A stretch of 64,000 nucleotides of DNA from Nissolia schottii (Eukaryota; Streptophyta; Magnoliopsida; Fabales; Fabaceae). The translations under genes were made by a program, and so were the position numbers. The notes below the pieces were generated by a model. That model made no database searches and was not told where the DNA came from. It saw only the letters and a list, made by a program, of their open reading frames with translations. Location of the stretch: NCBI GenBank assembly GCA_003254905.1, contig QANU01019398.1, positions 62,001 through 126,000 of the forward strand, read 5' to 3'. Positions 53,001 through 64,000 of this stretch are shown here, in pieces (position 1 is the stretch's first letter; each line of letters opens with the position of its first letter).

Positions 53001-53731
53001 GACCTGCGGCCCAACATCCATGTTCCTGCTTCGTAACAAGAAGTTAATTTAATTTCTTCCTATTTAAAAATTAACATTTTACAATTTTAATGACTAAAAT
53101 ATTAATTTTTCTCTCCACGGGCAGTTGTAGAAGAGGTAGTAGAATTTCATATTTGTCATATTTGTAGGTTCTAGGTACGTGTACGACTCACCTAAACGCT
53201 AAACCTATACGCTATTTTATTGCCTACCCTATGAATGCAGAATACGAGACTGCGGAAAGCTATGGATAGAGACCCTATGAATATGAGACCGCGCAAAAGC
53301 TGTAGGAGGGGAGGAGGGTTCAGGATTAAGATCTACTGCACTCCTCGCAGTTATTTTTCATTTTGTTAGAAATTACTAGTATCAAATTATATTTATGTGC
53401 ACGATTTTATTATAATCTATTACACATATAAATAAATATAATGAAAATTCTCCATATAGTGCTTAACATTTGTTATTCCTTTTTTACGCTTCAGTGTTGA
53501 TTTTATTTCCGATTTTGTTTGGTGCGATTTTATTTACTATTTTCTTCACACATTTCTTATTTCAATTACCTTATTTCACTTTTTTTTTAAATAAAAATTA
53601 CCTTATCCCACATTTATGTACATGATAAAAAAGAAATCCTAACAGTATAAAACTATTTTTAGCCCCTATTCACTACCTTCATATTTATCTATTACCATTC
53701 AATTCTAAGTGTTTTACTGTAAAATCCTTGA
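53001..53731. other. AT-rich intergenic stretch
   Basis: No gene or element recognised. Confidence 0.4.
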
Positions 53732-54237
53732 TTCTAAAATTTATTATTGAAATATTATTGTTTTAAAACATATTATAGAACTACACTTGTTTTGAATAGC
53801 GTAGCAAGCGAACTTGTATAGCAAAGCCATGTAGGACTCGTCAAACCAGTTGACGTTTTTGTCTTGAAATCGCCTCCCCAAGCGTTTTTCTCTTGTAATC
53901 GCCAATTCTCTTTGCGATTTTGTTTTGAAATTGCCAATTTTCTTGCCGTTTTTGTTTTGAAATCGCAATCTCTCTTCCCATTTGTTTTTATCTTGAAATC
54001 GCCAACTCTTTTGACGTTTTACAAGTTAATATTATTATCAATATTATTATCAATTAATATTAATTAATTATTATTACTAATACTATAGTTAATTATTTAA
54101 TATTTATTATTATTAATTATTTAATAATAATTATTAATTATTTTATTATTATTATTAGTTATTATTATTTAATATTAATATTTTATCAACTCCCATAAAA
54201 TTACTATTTATTATTATTAATTTATCATTAATAATTT

Positions 54238-54269
<32 letters not shown>

Positions 54270-55253
54270 TAATATTATTATTATTTATCATTTTCTTTAT
54301 TATTAATTATTATCATTAATTATTTAATATTAATTATTATTATTATAATTAATTATTTAATATTTATAATAATTTATAATAATAATATTATTATTATTAT
54401 TATTAACCGTCAATTGATCGTAACGCAAGAATCTGTCATTCCCAAGCTTAGATTCCCATAAATGCTAACAAATTCTACGAAAGTTAATAATATTGTTAAT
54501 CAATTAAATTAATTTAGGTTAAAGGCATTAATATTATATCTTGACAGGCAGTAAAGAGTTAGAAAATTTATTAGGGTCAAAATGTAATTTTTCAATTTTA
54601 GATGTAAGATTTTTCAAGGGTTAAATAATTATTTTATACTAGTTCGATGATAACTGTCGATTTTAAAATTAATGGCTCAGATACAAGGATCAAGTTGCTC
54701 ACAAACTCAACTTGAACCAATGAAGTCAAAACCGTCATTTTTATTAATAATGTAGATAAAAAAGACATTATATGATTTAATTAAAAAAATAAAAAATAAA
54801 ACAATTTTCAACTTATAACTATTTTCTTTTAAATATAATTGTCAAATCTATAAGCGTTTACACTTTGAAAACGTCATTACTTTTAACGATTTTTCTTTTA
54901 AAAGCCAAACTAACAAGCGATTTATAGTTTAAATTAGTTATCCATTTGACATTTTAACTAGTAAAACGCCAAGAAAGTTAGCAATTTCAAGATAAAAACG
55001 TTAAGAAAGTTAGCGATTTCAAAACAATTACGTTAAGAGAGTTGACGATTTTAAAACAAAAACGTCAAGAGAGTTGGCGATTTTAAGAAAAAAAAGGTTA
55101 AGATAATTGATGATTTCAAGAAAAAAAAATGTCACCCAATTTGGCGACTCCTACATGCCGCTGTCACACCAGCCCATCTATCACGCTGTCAAAAACAAGT
55201 GTAAGTTTGTAATATATTTTAAAATAGTGGTATTTTCATAATAAATTTTAGAA
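53732..55253. mobile_element. Foldback element with subrepeat arms, about 1.5 kb
   Basis: The outer ends are inverted: TTCTAAAATTTATTATTGAA at 53732 against a right end whose inverse is TTCTAAAATTTATTATGAAA (ending 55253). Pairing goes on through TACACTTGTTTT.GA.AGCGT and CATGTAGGA.TCG. Inside both arms are tandem units of about 32 bases built on TTTTGAAATCGCCAACTCTC and TTGACGTTTTTG (left about 53848-54020) and their complement (right about 54960-55150). The centre is an (ATT)n-like tract (54030-54400) plus unique DNA. No coding sequence. Target duplication not evident. Confidence 0.85.
54030..54405. repeat. Degenerate (ATT)n/(AAT)n tract
   Basis: Almost only A and T for about 370 bases, mostly ATT and TTA triplets with AATTAATTA-type words. 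Forms the centre-left of the foldback element. Confidence 0.9.
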
Positions 55254-57039
55254 ATATAGGCATTATAATAGTAATAATAATAAAAAAAAAAACCCTTCAA
55301 TATTTGACGAATACTTTGTGTTTGTAACGTCAGAATAATAACAGTAATTTCTTGAAGAATACACGGATAAAAATGTGATCATGAGAGAGATGGCATCAAC
55401 GGTTGTTAGGTTCTCTGGCATATGTTAACCACCTTTTTTTTCTTTTTTCTTTTTTTGCATGAATTTACTTTAAAAGTTAATCATTGCATGAATTGTTAGA
55501 AATTTTATTTATATTAGCATAATTCAACGTTATATTTTATAATGACTGATGTTAATTAGATATTAAAAAATTTAGTTAGTGCTTATTTGGTTATCATTTG
55601 AGGACCCAAACTAAGTTTGATTAAATGAAAATGAATTTGAACTGTATTTATCTTGTTTGACTTTTTTTTTTAGTTTATCAAACTTAAACTTGGAAAAACT
55701 CAAACTTAAGTTTATCAACTAAAACCAAAAGTTATTTTTCAATTTAAATTTTGAAATTGAAAAAGGATGTTACATTTTTAACCTTAATAAAACACTCTCT
55801 CACTGGCACTCACACTATATTAATTAATTTACCTTAAAACTATTTTATGTCCTTTTTGGTAATTTTATTTTTAAAAGTAAACAAAAACAGTTATCTCAAA
55901 CTTACTTTTGAAATATTCAATTAAACCAAACAAAAATCAATTCTTTCAAACATAATTATTTTAAAAGTAATTTTTTAAACTTAATTTCTCCAAAAGTTAA
56001 ATCAAACAAACTGATAATTGTTTAAGCACAAAATGTGTGACTATTATTGCTATTATATTTTTAAAAAATTATTATTATTATGGGATGTTATTAGATTTTA
56101 TGTTGTTAAGCATTGCAGGTGGATAAGAATTAGGATCAACTCAGCGAGGCGGGTAATTTAACTTTTTTTCGTAGGGTGAATTAAAAATTTGAACTCATTT
56201 AAAATTTTTAAGTCACTAGGTTGAACTTGTCTGACGTACAAGTTAAAGTAGGAGAGAGATAGTGCATGACAGGTTAACTTGGCAGTTGAAAATTTTATTT
56301 TTTTTTTCAAATGTAATTCAGAGAAACAAAAAAAAACGGATGTCTATTGTTCTCTTTTTGTATTTGGATATCAACATTATTTCTTAATGTTCCCTTTCCT
56401 TTAATTTTTTTTATTTTTCAATCTCAAACTTTCTAAGCAATGAAGAACATTCTCCATAAGAAGTTACATATTTTGATTTTTGTATTTGGACATCAAAATT
56501 ACTTCCGAAATAAATGCCATAATTAGAGAACAAACTATTTTTTGAAAAATTATTACAAATTATTACATTTATAAGATGAATGTCCTGAAATAATAATTAT
56601 ATGAATGACTTTAGCTCAAATGACAATTTTCATTTTTTATTTTTAATTTTGTGTCAACTCATGAGTCAAGCCACCAACTTGCGAACAAGCTAAAAAATAG
56701 GCAAAATATATTTCCAGCTCATCTAAAAAATTGACCTGTCATGCCACTAACTCATTTAAATGTGGATTGCACACAGGTTGGCTTATCCTGTCCCACCCTG
56801 TTTGGCCATTTGGCGATGTGCCAAATCAAATGTGACGTGCAAAGGTATGCATCCATTAGGCTGAGTCCAATTTTCAGAGAAACTAATCAAATGGCTTCGT
56901 TGTGGGTTAATATCTTCACTGCACAGCCTGAGCTTCTAGAAAGTATCCCAAAACCAATATGACAACAGTGTTTCCTTGATCAACTAATATTTGCTTCACT
57001 TTGCATCACTACCAAGATTGTCATTGGGTGACAATGTGC
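55254..57039. other. AT-rich intergenic stretch
   Basis: No gene recognised. About 56115-56805 may be a degraded hAT-like repeat: GCAGGTGGATAAG near the left and an inverse CAGGGTGGGACAGGATAAG at the right, but target duplications were not found. Confidence 0.4.
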
Positions 57040-58950
57040 CCTGGTACTATTCCTTCTGCATCTTTGTATGTGAGGTGATTGCTGGCATAGGTGGAAAAGG
57101 TTTGGCTTGTCAAGACTTTGTTAAGGCATTCATAACTTCCCTAAGCTACATTTCCCGAGATTTCTCGAACATTCGTCGTCATCTACGACCCCTGAGATGG
57201 AATTGATGGTCCCGAGGGGGTGAGTATCATTGTCCTGATTCTACAACACGAGCCCAATATTTGGGGTTACGCCTCTCAAAGCCGAGACTTGGTCTTCTTT
57301 GCTTATTTCTATGTTTTATTTCTAGGGGCTTTATGACTACCCACATGCTTGGATAACTTTGCTTCTTGTATGAGCTCTTCAATTGCATCCTTTAGGTTGA
57401 TACATTTCTCAGTCTTATGCCTAAACCCATCGTGATATTCATAGTATGGGTCATTTTTTTTCCCTCAGGTCGGGTTTCGAGAGGTTGTGGTTTTGGGAGT
57501 TAAAGTTCTATCTTATTGACCTCTTGCGGTATATGTGCTCGGGGTACAGAGCGTTTGATGTAACTTCGGTATTTTTTCGATTTGGGGAGGCCTTCCTTCT
57601 TCCTTTCGGGACTAGTCTTGGTGTTGACGATCCTGCCCTCTCGGGTCCTTGTTTGGATTCGTCAAAGCTTTCTGCCCCTCTTCCATATTAACGTGCTTCT
57701 TTTCCCTTCGATTAAACTCATCGAGATTTTTAATTTTCTCTTTATGTAAATCATTTGAGAAATCGGATCCCGATCTAACACCATGGGTGATTGCAAGCAA
57801 ATTTCAAGATTAGTTATGGGTTTCACCTATGTTACTTCTCTGTTGAATTGATATAGGAACTCCTTTAAGGGATTCTCACTCCCATTCCATGAATTTGAGA
57901 AAACTTAGTGGCATCATTGGCATTCTTTTACTTATGGTGAATCAAAGGATAAACTTTTGTGATAGATCTTTGAAGCTCGTGAATGATTTAGGTGGCAGCT
58001 CAGACAACCATTTCTTGGTCACGGTAGATAGAGTTATCGAAAAGGCACGACAAAGAATGGCGTTTGGGAGGGCCACGAGCCAAGTCTGGGATTAGAAAGC
58101 TGTGAGGTGCTCTTATGGGTCTATCATTCCATCATATGGCTTTGTAGTCTGAGGTTACTGGAAGTTGCATGGAATCTAGAACCTGAGGATGGAATATCCC
58201 AGTGAATAGGATAGTCCTCAGGATGTTGTGCTCCAAGATTCGAATTCGCTCGTCTTGTTTCCGATGGAGGCGCTTCAGGCTTCCTTGGCTCTGTTGTTAG
58301 GAGGTGCGTCAACGTTTTTATTTGGTGGCATTCTGAGATTCGCTGCATCATCCATGGTTAGTAGTCAAAGAAAAAGGCTTTTAAAAGATACATTAGAAGT
58401 ATCAAATCCCCCACAAACAGTGCCAATGTTCTATAGTAATGTAATAAAAAAGAAATTACCTAGTACAAGATGATGGAATCGAATAGGGTAGCAACGCGTG
58501 TTGCAAATCTAATATGGTGTTTAGGGTGTAGCTAATGAAGGAGACGACAATAGTGGTACTTACAATAGTAGTCTGACAGCCAAGTAAGGATTGATAGGAT
58601 TTTAGTTGACTTGAATCGGAATGAATACATTAACTGAGAACGGAGCCTCCTTATCCTCTTACACTCTGGTTTGTTATGCAGAACATAAATTGCACGTACA
58701 GTCATGTAAGATAGGTTCGTTATACAGATCCCGGTGATCGCAGAATTATGTTAGGTTGTTAACATTGATTTGTTACGCATCTCCACCGACTTCTTATTAC
58801 ATCATTAGTGTGTTACTCCAACTCGAACTCTTACGGACCAAAGTTGGAGCTCGCGTCGTTATTGGGCCATTTTTCGCCTAAAACTTTATCTCGTAACAAT
58901 TTCCAAACAATTATTCTTTTATTTATACAAGTGTCTAACGCTTGTCTTGA
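57040..58950 (-). mobile_element. Ty3/gypsy (Tat/Ogre-type) relic: 5' LTR, primer site and gag
   Basis: Fossil on the minus strand. From the right: LTR-like sequence (58427 to about 58950, right end unresolved), primer-binding site TTGGCACTGTTTGTGGGGG (58404-58426 inverse), typical of the Tat/Athila branch rather than initiator-Met type, then gag. Gag phrases: RREKKHVNMEEGQKAL near 57700, and HKTEKCINLKDAIEELI near 57380-57430, the usual region before the protease. No pol or right LTR. Many breaks, so probably old. Confidence 0.75.
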
Positions 58951-60800
58951 GAGTATAGGATAGAATGCCAAACGCCATTGAAGAGATGCATCTATACTTC
59001 ACAGATACCATCTTTGTCAGATTTTTATTTCCACAAACCCTGTGCACAAATAATCTTTATTTGATAATCTTTTTGTACATGCTAAGTTTTCTGCAACTAT
59101 TATATGCACATAAAGTTATCGTCTTCCATATACAACGTTTTTTTTTTTTAGGAAAATGCTAGTGCAAGGATTGACTATAGTGTAGCCCCCAATGCCAAAG
59201 TCAGTAACATGATCTTAATACAGTTATTAATAACAAATTTTATAAGCATGAATTATAATTGTGATACTTATAAATAATTATAACCATTTTTCATTTTACA
59301 TAGAGTCATAGAAGGATGAGAGGGTGAAAGAAAGTTGCCTCATAAATAAAAAGAAAATAGGAAAAAAATATTTATATACATTATTTTTCAATCATCAATT
59401 TGTCATCACATTCAATGCATATTTTTTCGCATCTCTCTCTCACTCTCTCACACTCCTCTTCTTCTACTCCTATTCCTTTTTTTTCCTCTCTTCTCTCCCT
59501 CACTCTTCCTTCATTTTTTTCTTTTTTTTTTCATTTGCGCAATTTTTTTAATTAGTTTTTCTTTATTTATCTCATACACTATTTTGATATAATTTTTTTT
59601 CTTCTTTACAAGACTTTATGAATATCAAAGTTTTTATTTTCGTATTCGTTTGTGCAAATTTTTACTTTTTTTTGTTAAAAAGTTTGTGCATGTGTATAGA
59701 AAAGTTTATGCATTATTGTTTAAAAATTTGTGCATATGATCCCCAAAGTTTTTTTCATAGTAGTTTTCATTTTCGTTTTAGTCTAATTTTTTAATTATGG
59801 TTGTTGAAAAGTTTTTGTATGTGTATTAAAAAGTTTGGACAAGAATTTAAAAGTTTGTGCGCGTAAGTATCAAAATTTTTTTATTCTTCGTTTTTGTTTT
59901 ATTTTTGTCTTATTATTTGTTTCTATTTGTAATAAAGTTTGTGTATGCTAGTTCAAAAGTTTGTGCATCAATTTACTTTAAAATGTTTGTACATAATAGC
60001 GAGTAAATACACGCGCTTAAAGTATGAGTGGGGAGCAAAAGAGAGCGCGATAATTACTTTTTATTATGTAATACACTACAGATTTAATCTAATTTAGTTT
60101 CATGTAAAAAAAAAAATATTGGTGCATGTGTTTAAAAAATATTTATGCTAGGTGTGTGCAAAATTTTGTGTATTCAAAATCATATATACAATACCTACAT
60201 TGTGCAGTAATTTTACTGTACACATGTGCTCAATCCAGTTGGCCAAATACAAGGAGTGACACTTTTATCTAGTGGGCTTAGTAGGAGTATAGGCCTTAGG
60301 GGCTAAGGGATACTAGCTACTTGTTTCCAATAACGCATATCAATTGGCATTTAGCTAGGGTTAGGCTGTAATCATGACCTACATGGATTCTATAAAGTCT
60401 ATGGTTCCATAATTTTAAATTTGATGCGGTAAAATATTTTGATCCAGCCTATGATTCCATACAGATGTAGGCCGGTCCCCCATGCTAAACCATTTAACTC
60501 TTTGATCTCGAAGTATCAAACAGTATTTGAATGATTCAGTGATGCTTACCTTAACAATTAAACGTCTCACCGAACTGAATAACAAGGTCGAGTAATGTTA
60601 TAGGTAGAACAAATATATAGCATTACTTGGTTGATTTACACATAGGACTATGGTAAGAAAACGTGCCACAGAGAAGGCGAGAGAAGTTGAAGTGCACTTT
60701 TAGCAGTAAGCACAGAATTTGTTTGCGGGGGCGCATAACTCCAACAATAATTACTTCCCCCTCTCACCAATCCAAGCACCTGTAAGTGGAGTTTCAACGT
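58951..60800. other. AT-rich intergenic stretch
   Basis: No gene recognised. A pyrimidine-rich tract lies at about 59430-59540. Between 59640 and 59990, variants of AAAAGTTTGTGCATG(T) recur at least eight times, suggesting an irregular short tandem repeat. Confidence 0.45.
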
Positions 60801-60963
60801 CAGAGCTATATATATAGCTAGTAGCAGCGGTGGCCTCTTTCGATTCGAACCAAACACAAAAACCCGAAAGAGGATCTCAATCTCCCACCCTCCGCATTCT
60901 CTTCCTCCTCTATAAACAACCAAAACCTACGTGCCTCACATCACCCAGGCCTTTGTATTTCCA
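60800..60963 (+). promoter_or_regulatory. Core promoter and leader of the SHI/LRP1-type gene
   Basis: TATA-like GCTATATATATAGC at about 60804-60817 lies about 150 bases before the ATG. A second candidate, CTATAAACA at 60910, is too close to the ATG to be likely. A leader starting at about 60840 is inferred. Confidence 0.45.
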
Positions 60964-62105
60964 ATGAGCATGTTAGGCCTCAGAGACCTACTTCTCATAG
61001 CCCCAACCCCTTCCCTCCACCAGCACCACCACCAGCAGGGCCCACCCATCTCAGTAGACCACCACCACCACCACCACCATGTTAACAACCTTCCATTGCC
61101 TTCCTCTGCCGCTCTCAGCGTCGGCCTCGGCTTCTTCCCAGTCCTAACCGCCACACCCTGCATGCCGCATCATCACCCTCACACCACCAACAACGACGAC
61201 GTTGAAAACCAACAAGAGTGCGGCGTGGGGAACCTCAAGATGTGCCCGCAAGTAGCGGATTCTGCCTCCGCCCCCAGAAAGGGAGTGATCCAGCACCTGA
61301 TGCTTGATAGCGCGGAGGAGGAGGAGGAGGATGAGGAGAGTAACGGTATCTACGGTCCTGACTTCAGGGTGTGCCAGGATTGTGGGAACAGAGCCAAGAA
61401 AGATTGCAGCCACAGAAGGTGCAGGACTTGTTGCAAGGGACGCGGCTTTGACTGCGGCACTCACGTGAAGAGCACGTGGGTCCCCGCGTCCCGCAGGAGG
61501 GAGCGCGATCCGGCTGGGGGCAGCGCTGGGGATGGTGCCTCTGGACCAAAGAGGCCGAGAGCCGCTGTTGCTGTTGCTGCTACCACCTCTCATAGCTCCT
61601 CCTCTAATGCTACCGCAACAAAGAGCTTCGATACTAGCTCTTGTCACCAAGGTGATTCCAATTTTCTAGATATTAATTGAAGATTTAAGTTGCACAACCG
61701 GTAAATACCAAGAATCGATTGAAAGAAATTCTCTTACACTATTCACTAAATTGTTCAGTGCGAAAGGATTTTACTGTGAAGTTGTTACATTTCTGGGGGT
61801 TGTCTCGAATTGCAGATGCTGGCTTCAAAGGGTCTTTGCCGGGCCATGTTCGTGCTCCCGCTGTGTTTAGGTGCCACAGAGTGTCTGCAATTGGCAACGG
61901 CGAAGATGAGATTGCGTACTTGGCTACGGTCCGTATCAGTGGCCATGTGTTCAAGGGCTTTCTGTATGATCAAGGTGCTGTTGATGGGAAAAGCAAAGCG
62001 CCTTTTGTCTCGGAGCTGCAACTGGGAAACAATAATGGCGGTGGCAACATTAATGGGGCCATTGGGGTTCCAACAACCACTGCCTACCCTGCTTCTGCTT
62101 GCTGA
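60964..62105 (+). CDS. SHI/STY family (LRP1-like) zinc-finger transcription factor
   Basis: SHI-RELATED SEQUENCE proteins activate auxin-biosynthesis (YUCCA) and other genes in organ primordia; LRP1 marks lateral-root founder cells. Two exons, 60964-61651 and 61816-62105, joined G|AT in phase 1, give 325 residues. [14 protein letters not shown] is the family N-terminus; the in-frame GTG at 60931 upstream was rejected as a start. The RING-like finger is complete at residues 137-164 (CX2CX7CX4CX2CCX6[13 protein letters not shown] then CRTCC and FDC). A basic nuclear-localisation stretch (SRRRERD, KRPR) follows. The second exon holds the dimerising IGGH region, here ISGH (about residues 270-273) in [16 protein letters not shown]. 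Low-complexity runs: His (HHHHHHH, about residues 33-39), acidic EEEEEDEE (about 118-125). Confidence 0.93.
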
Positions 62106-64000
62106 CATTGCTGCTTTGAAGGTACACAAATTTGACCTAATCCTTATTGATTGCCTACCCTTACCCTTGATGAATTGAACTATTGGCAGAGTTTTTTCCG
62201 AAAATATAAAATTAAATTCAACTATTGGCGAAGAAGAACTAACCAGGAAAAACTAAAAAAGAGGAAAACAGAAAAAGTAACAGAATTAGCAGCTTGACGC
62301 CATCAGCCTTCTATGGTGACATGTATGACTATGATTGCATTCTGCAAATGAAAGGGTAAAAAGAAAAAAGAAACGAGAATAGCCAGCTATTCTTCATTTT
62401 TTATAATTTGTTTATTTGATATGGAAGGTTGGCATTTGGACTCGAGTAATGGCCACTTTCAAAATGTCATTTTCAATTAAAGGAGGACAACTAGATCAAA
62501 TGCATTGCTCCCACTTTTCGATGTCCACCAAGAGCGTGTTACATTTTCATCAGTGACACATTCACGATTCATGCATCTGACTTAGCAGCAGTTCCGTGCT
62601 TTACATATCAACTGCTTAGGGACATTGCTTTTGCTTACATATGTCACATCTATTAATTAATCCACATCAACATTCATCTTATTACACTTGAAATTACGCT
62701 GTGTTTATCTGGTTCGTTTGTCCTTTTTCTTTTTTTTTTTAATTATGCTTGGAAAGAACCCGAATTATTGTGTCCTATGAGGTCTTTAAATCAAAGTTTA
62801 TTTTCTCTGTTTCTTTTGTTTTCCTTGTTTCTGGTGTGTTCACTGATAGAGTATGACGATGATATTCATGTGAATATGTTGTCTCACTGGTATGATTTAA
62901 GTGAGTGCAGGGAATACAAACCAAAAATGAGGAAATAAAATTGCTTGAGCCCGTGATTCTCTCACACGTCTTCCCATAGTCAACATCTCCATTTTCCCCC
63001 TCAATGTATAAAAAAAAAGGTCTTGAGGAAGGAAGGTGTACTTTTCTGGCATTCCTTCATCATCTTTCCCTTCTTGCTTCCCTTTCTCATTCATTACATT
63101 TTTGTTTAAGGATTACACATTTCATAGCTGATTTTCTTTTGGCCATTCATGATAATTATTAAAATTCTTTCTCTGCCTTTCCTAAGTTTGCTGCGTCCTT
63201 AGCCTTTTATTTTATTTTCTGATGTACCCGGTTCTGAGAGGGTAGCCACCATTTTGCTACAGTCTTGTCTGTTCGGACGTTTAGTCTTGCCTCATTCATC
63301 TTAAGTTTATGTAATTTTTGGAATGCAATCTATGTTGTGTTGTGTGTATACTGGTATCCTTTCCAGCCTTGCCCCATCTCACCCGCTTTTTTTGTTAACT
63401 GTTTTATTATCTTGTATTCAAAGATTTCACCTAGTGGTATTTAAGCCTTCCATCATGAAGACCAAATTATTGGAGGGGTTTGTACTCCCAACATAGTTTG
63501 CTTAGTTTAGCCACCTAGTTTACTCTTGGGAATTATTCTTGTTTAGATTTCAGTTGTTCTAATTAACACCGATTTTACGGATGGTTTATCATTTGTAAAT
63601 TTGTGGTTACTCACGTGTTAGTATGACTAATGTGATGATAATTAACTACACTATTTGTTTGATTAACTGTCAATTTATATCTAATTATTTATGGTATCAT
63701 GAAGTTGGTGCACTATCAGAACTACAATTATTAATCCTAAATATACTTAGAACAGTGTGGGATGACGTGAGATTAAGATTTTCCAGAGAGATAGAAGGAT
63801 GTGAAAGTAAGGCTGAATTGAATGTAAGTTGCAAGGGGAAATCATGAAATAAGAGTAACACCACGGACCTGTTGTCAAATGCCAAGTGTTATTTTTCTTG
63901 GTAGCTTTATTCCTCTGATTTAGTGACAAAACTTTTTTTTACTTTGTAGGTAACTTTTACTGAGGGACTAGCGATGACAGATGATGGATCAGTTTCATGA
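62106..64000. other. 3' flank of the SHI-type gene
   Basis: Probably holds the 3'UTR in its first few hundred bases. The rest is AT-rich with no recognised repeat ends. A small open frame at 63623-63847 has no recognised product and no coding signature I trust. Confidence 0.45.

Noticed and set aside
54030-54405. Origin, centromere or scaffold-attachment function of the ATT-rich tract
   Set aside because: It lies between the arms of a foldback element, and nothing beyond AT-richness supports a function.
59324-59551. Small hydrophobic protein at 59.3-59.5 kb
   Set aside because: Translation of a T-rich, CT-rich tract gives Phe/Leu/Ser runs by composition alone.
60931-60963. Upstream GTG start for the SHI-type protein
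   Set aside because: Plant genes start with ATG; the ATG at 60964 gives the family N-terminus directly.
61144-61650. 168-residue open frame antisense to the SHI-type exon
   Set aside because: Shadow of a low-complexity, GC-rich exon; Arg/Ser/Ala-rich with no domain.
1-64000. tRNA, rRNA and snoRNA genes
   Set aside because: No cloverleaf consensus, rRNA core words or box C/D and H/ACA layout were recognised by eye; sites ending in TGG are retroelement primer sites, not tRNA genes. A covariance-model scan would be needed for certainty.

Overview
This looks like nuclear DNA of a flowering plant, almost certainly a eudicot and possibly a legume (the legume guess is weak). The genes have short exons with GT/AG introns and AT-rich, repeat-filled introns and intergenic DNA. 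Their closest remembered relatives are Arabidopsis genes: a type-A response regulator, a PPR protein like At5g38730, a SINAT ubiquitin ligase, LAF3 (At3g55850) and an LRP1/SHI-type factor. All alignments are from memory and by eye; no search was run.

Layout. 1-1045: 3' part of a type-A response regulator (+). 2073-3851: intronless PPR gene (-). 4420-6690: short LTR element with gag and a protease region, paired LTRs and a 5-bp target duplication. 6895-8779: end of a Ty1/copia element butted against the 3' part of a UMP synthase gene, which is broken. 10282-12380: SINA/SINAT E3 ligase (-), probably with a 5'UTR intron reaching about 14241. 14600-17300: repeats, with a scrap of a FERONIA-like receptor kinase.

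17313-47402: one host gene, the LAF3-like amidohydrolase. I can trace 15 coding exons joining in frame to 575 codons over 30 kb. Its introns are packed with insertions: three hAT-like elements sharing one terminal sequence (one of them nested in a fourth, different hAT-like element), a Mutator-like MITE, a gag-only LTR element beside Ty3/gypsy debris, a probable solo LTR, a three-LTR TRIM inside another TRIM, and a Ty1/copia element carrying a long insertion. Most have target-site duplications that can be read directly.

48975-58950: fossil repeats, including a copia relic with a hAT-like insertion, a 1.5-kb foldback element whose arms are made of about 32-bp subrepeats, and a Tat-type Ty3/gypsy relic. 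60964-62105: two-exon SHI/STY (LRP1-type) transcription factor (+). 62106-64000: its 3' flank, with no further gene recognised.

The host genes do not form a pathway. The response regulator (cytokinin), LAF3 (phytochrome A), SINAT (protein turnover) and SHI/LRP1 (auxin, organ growth) are ordinary plant regulatory genes that happen to be neighbours. I found no convincing undescribed multi-gene system. The notable signals are structural: how the LAF3 introns were built up, the foldback element, the multi-LTR TRIM and the clusters of short palindromes.
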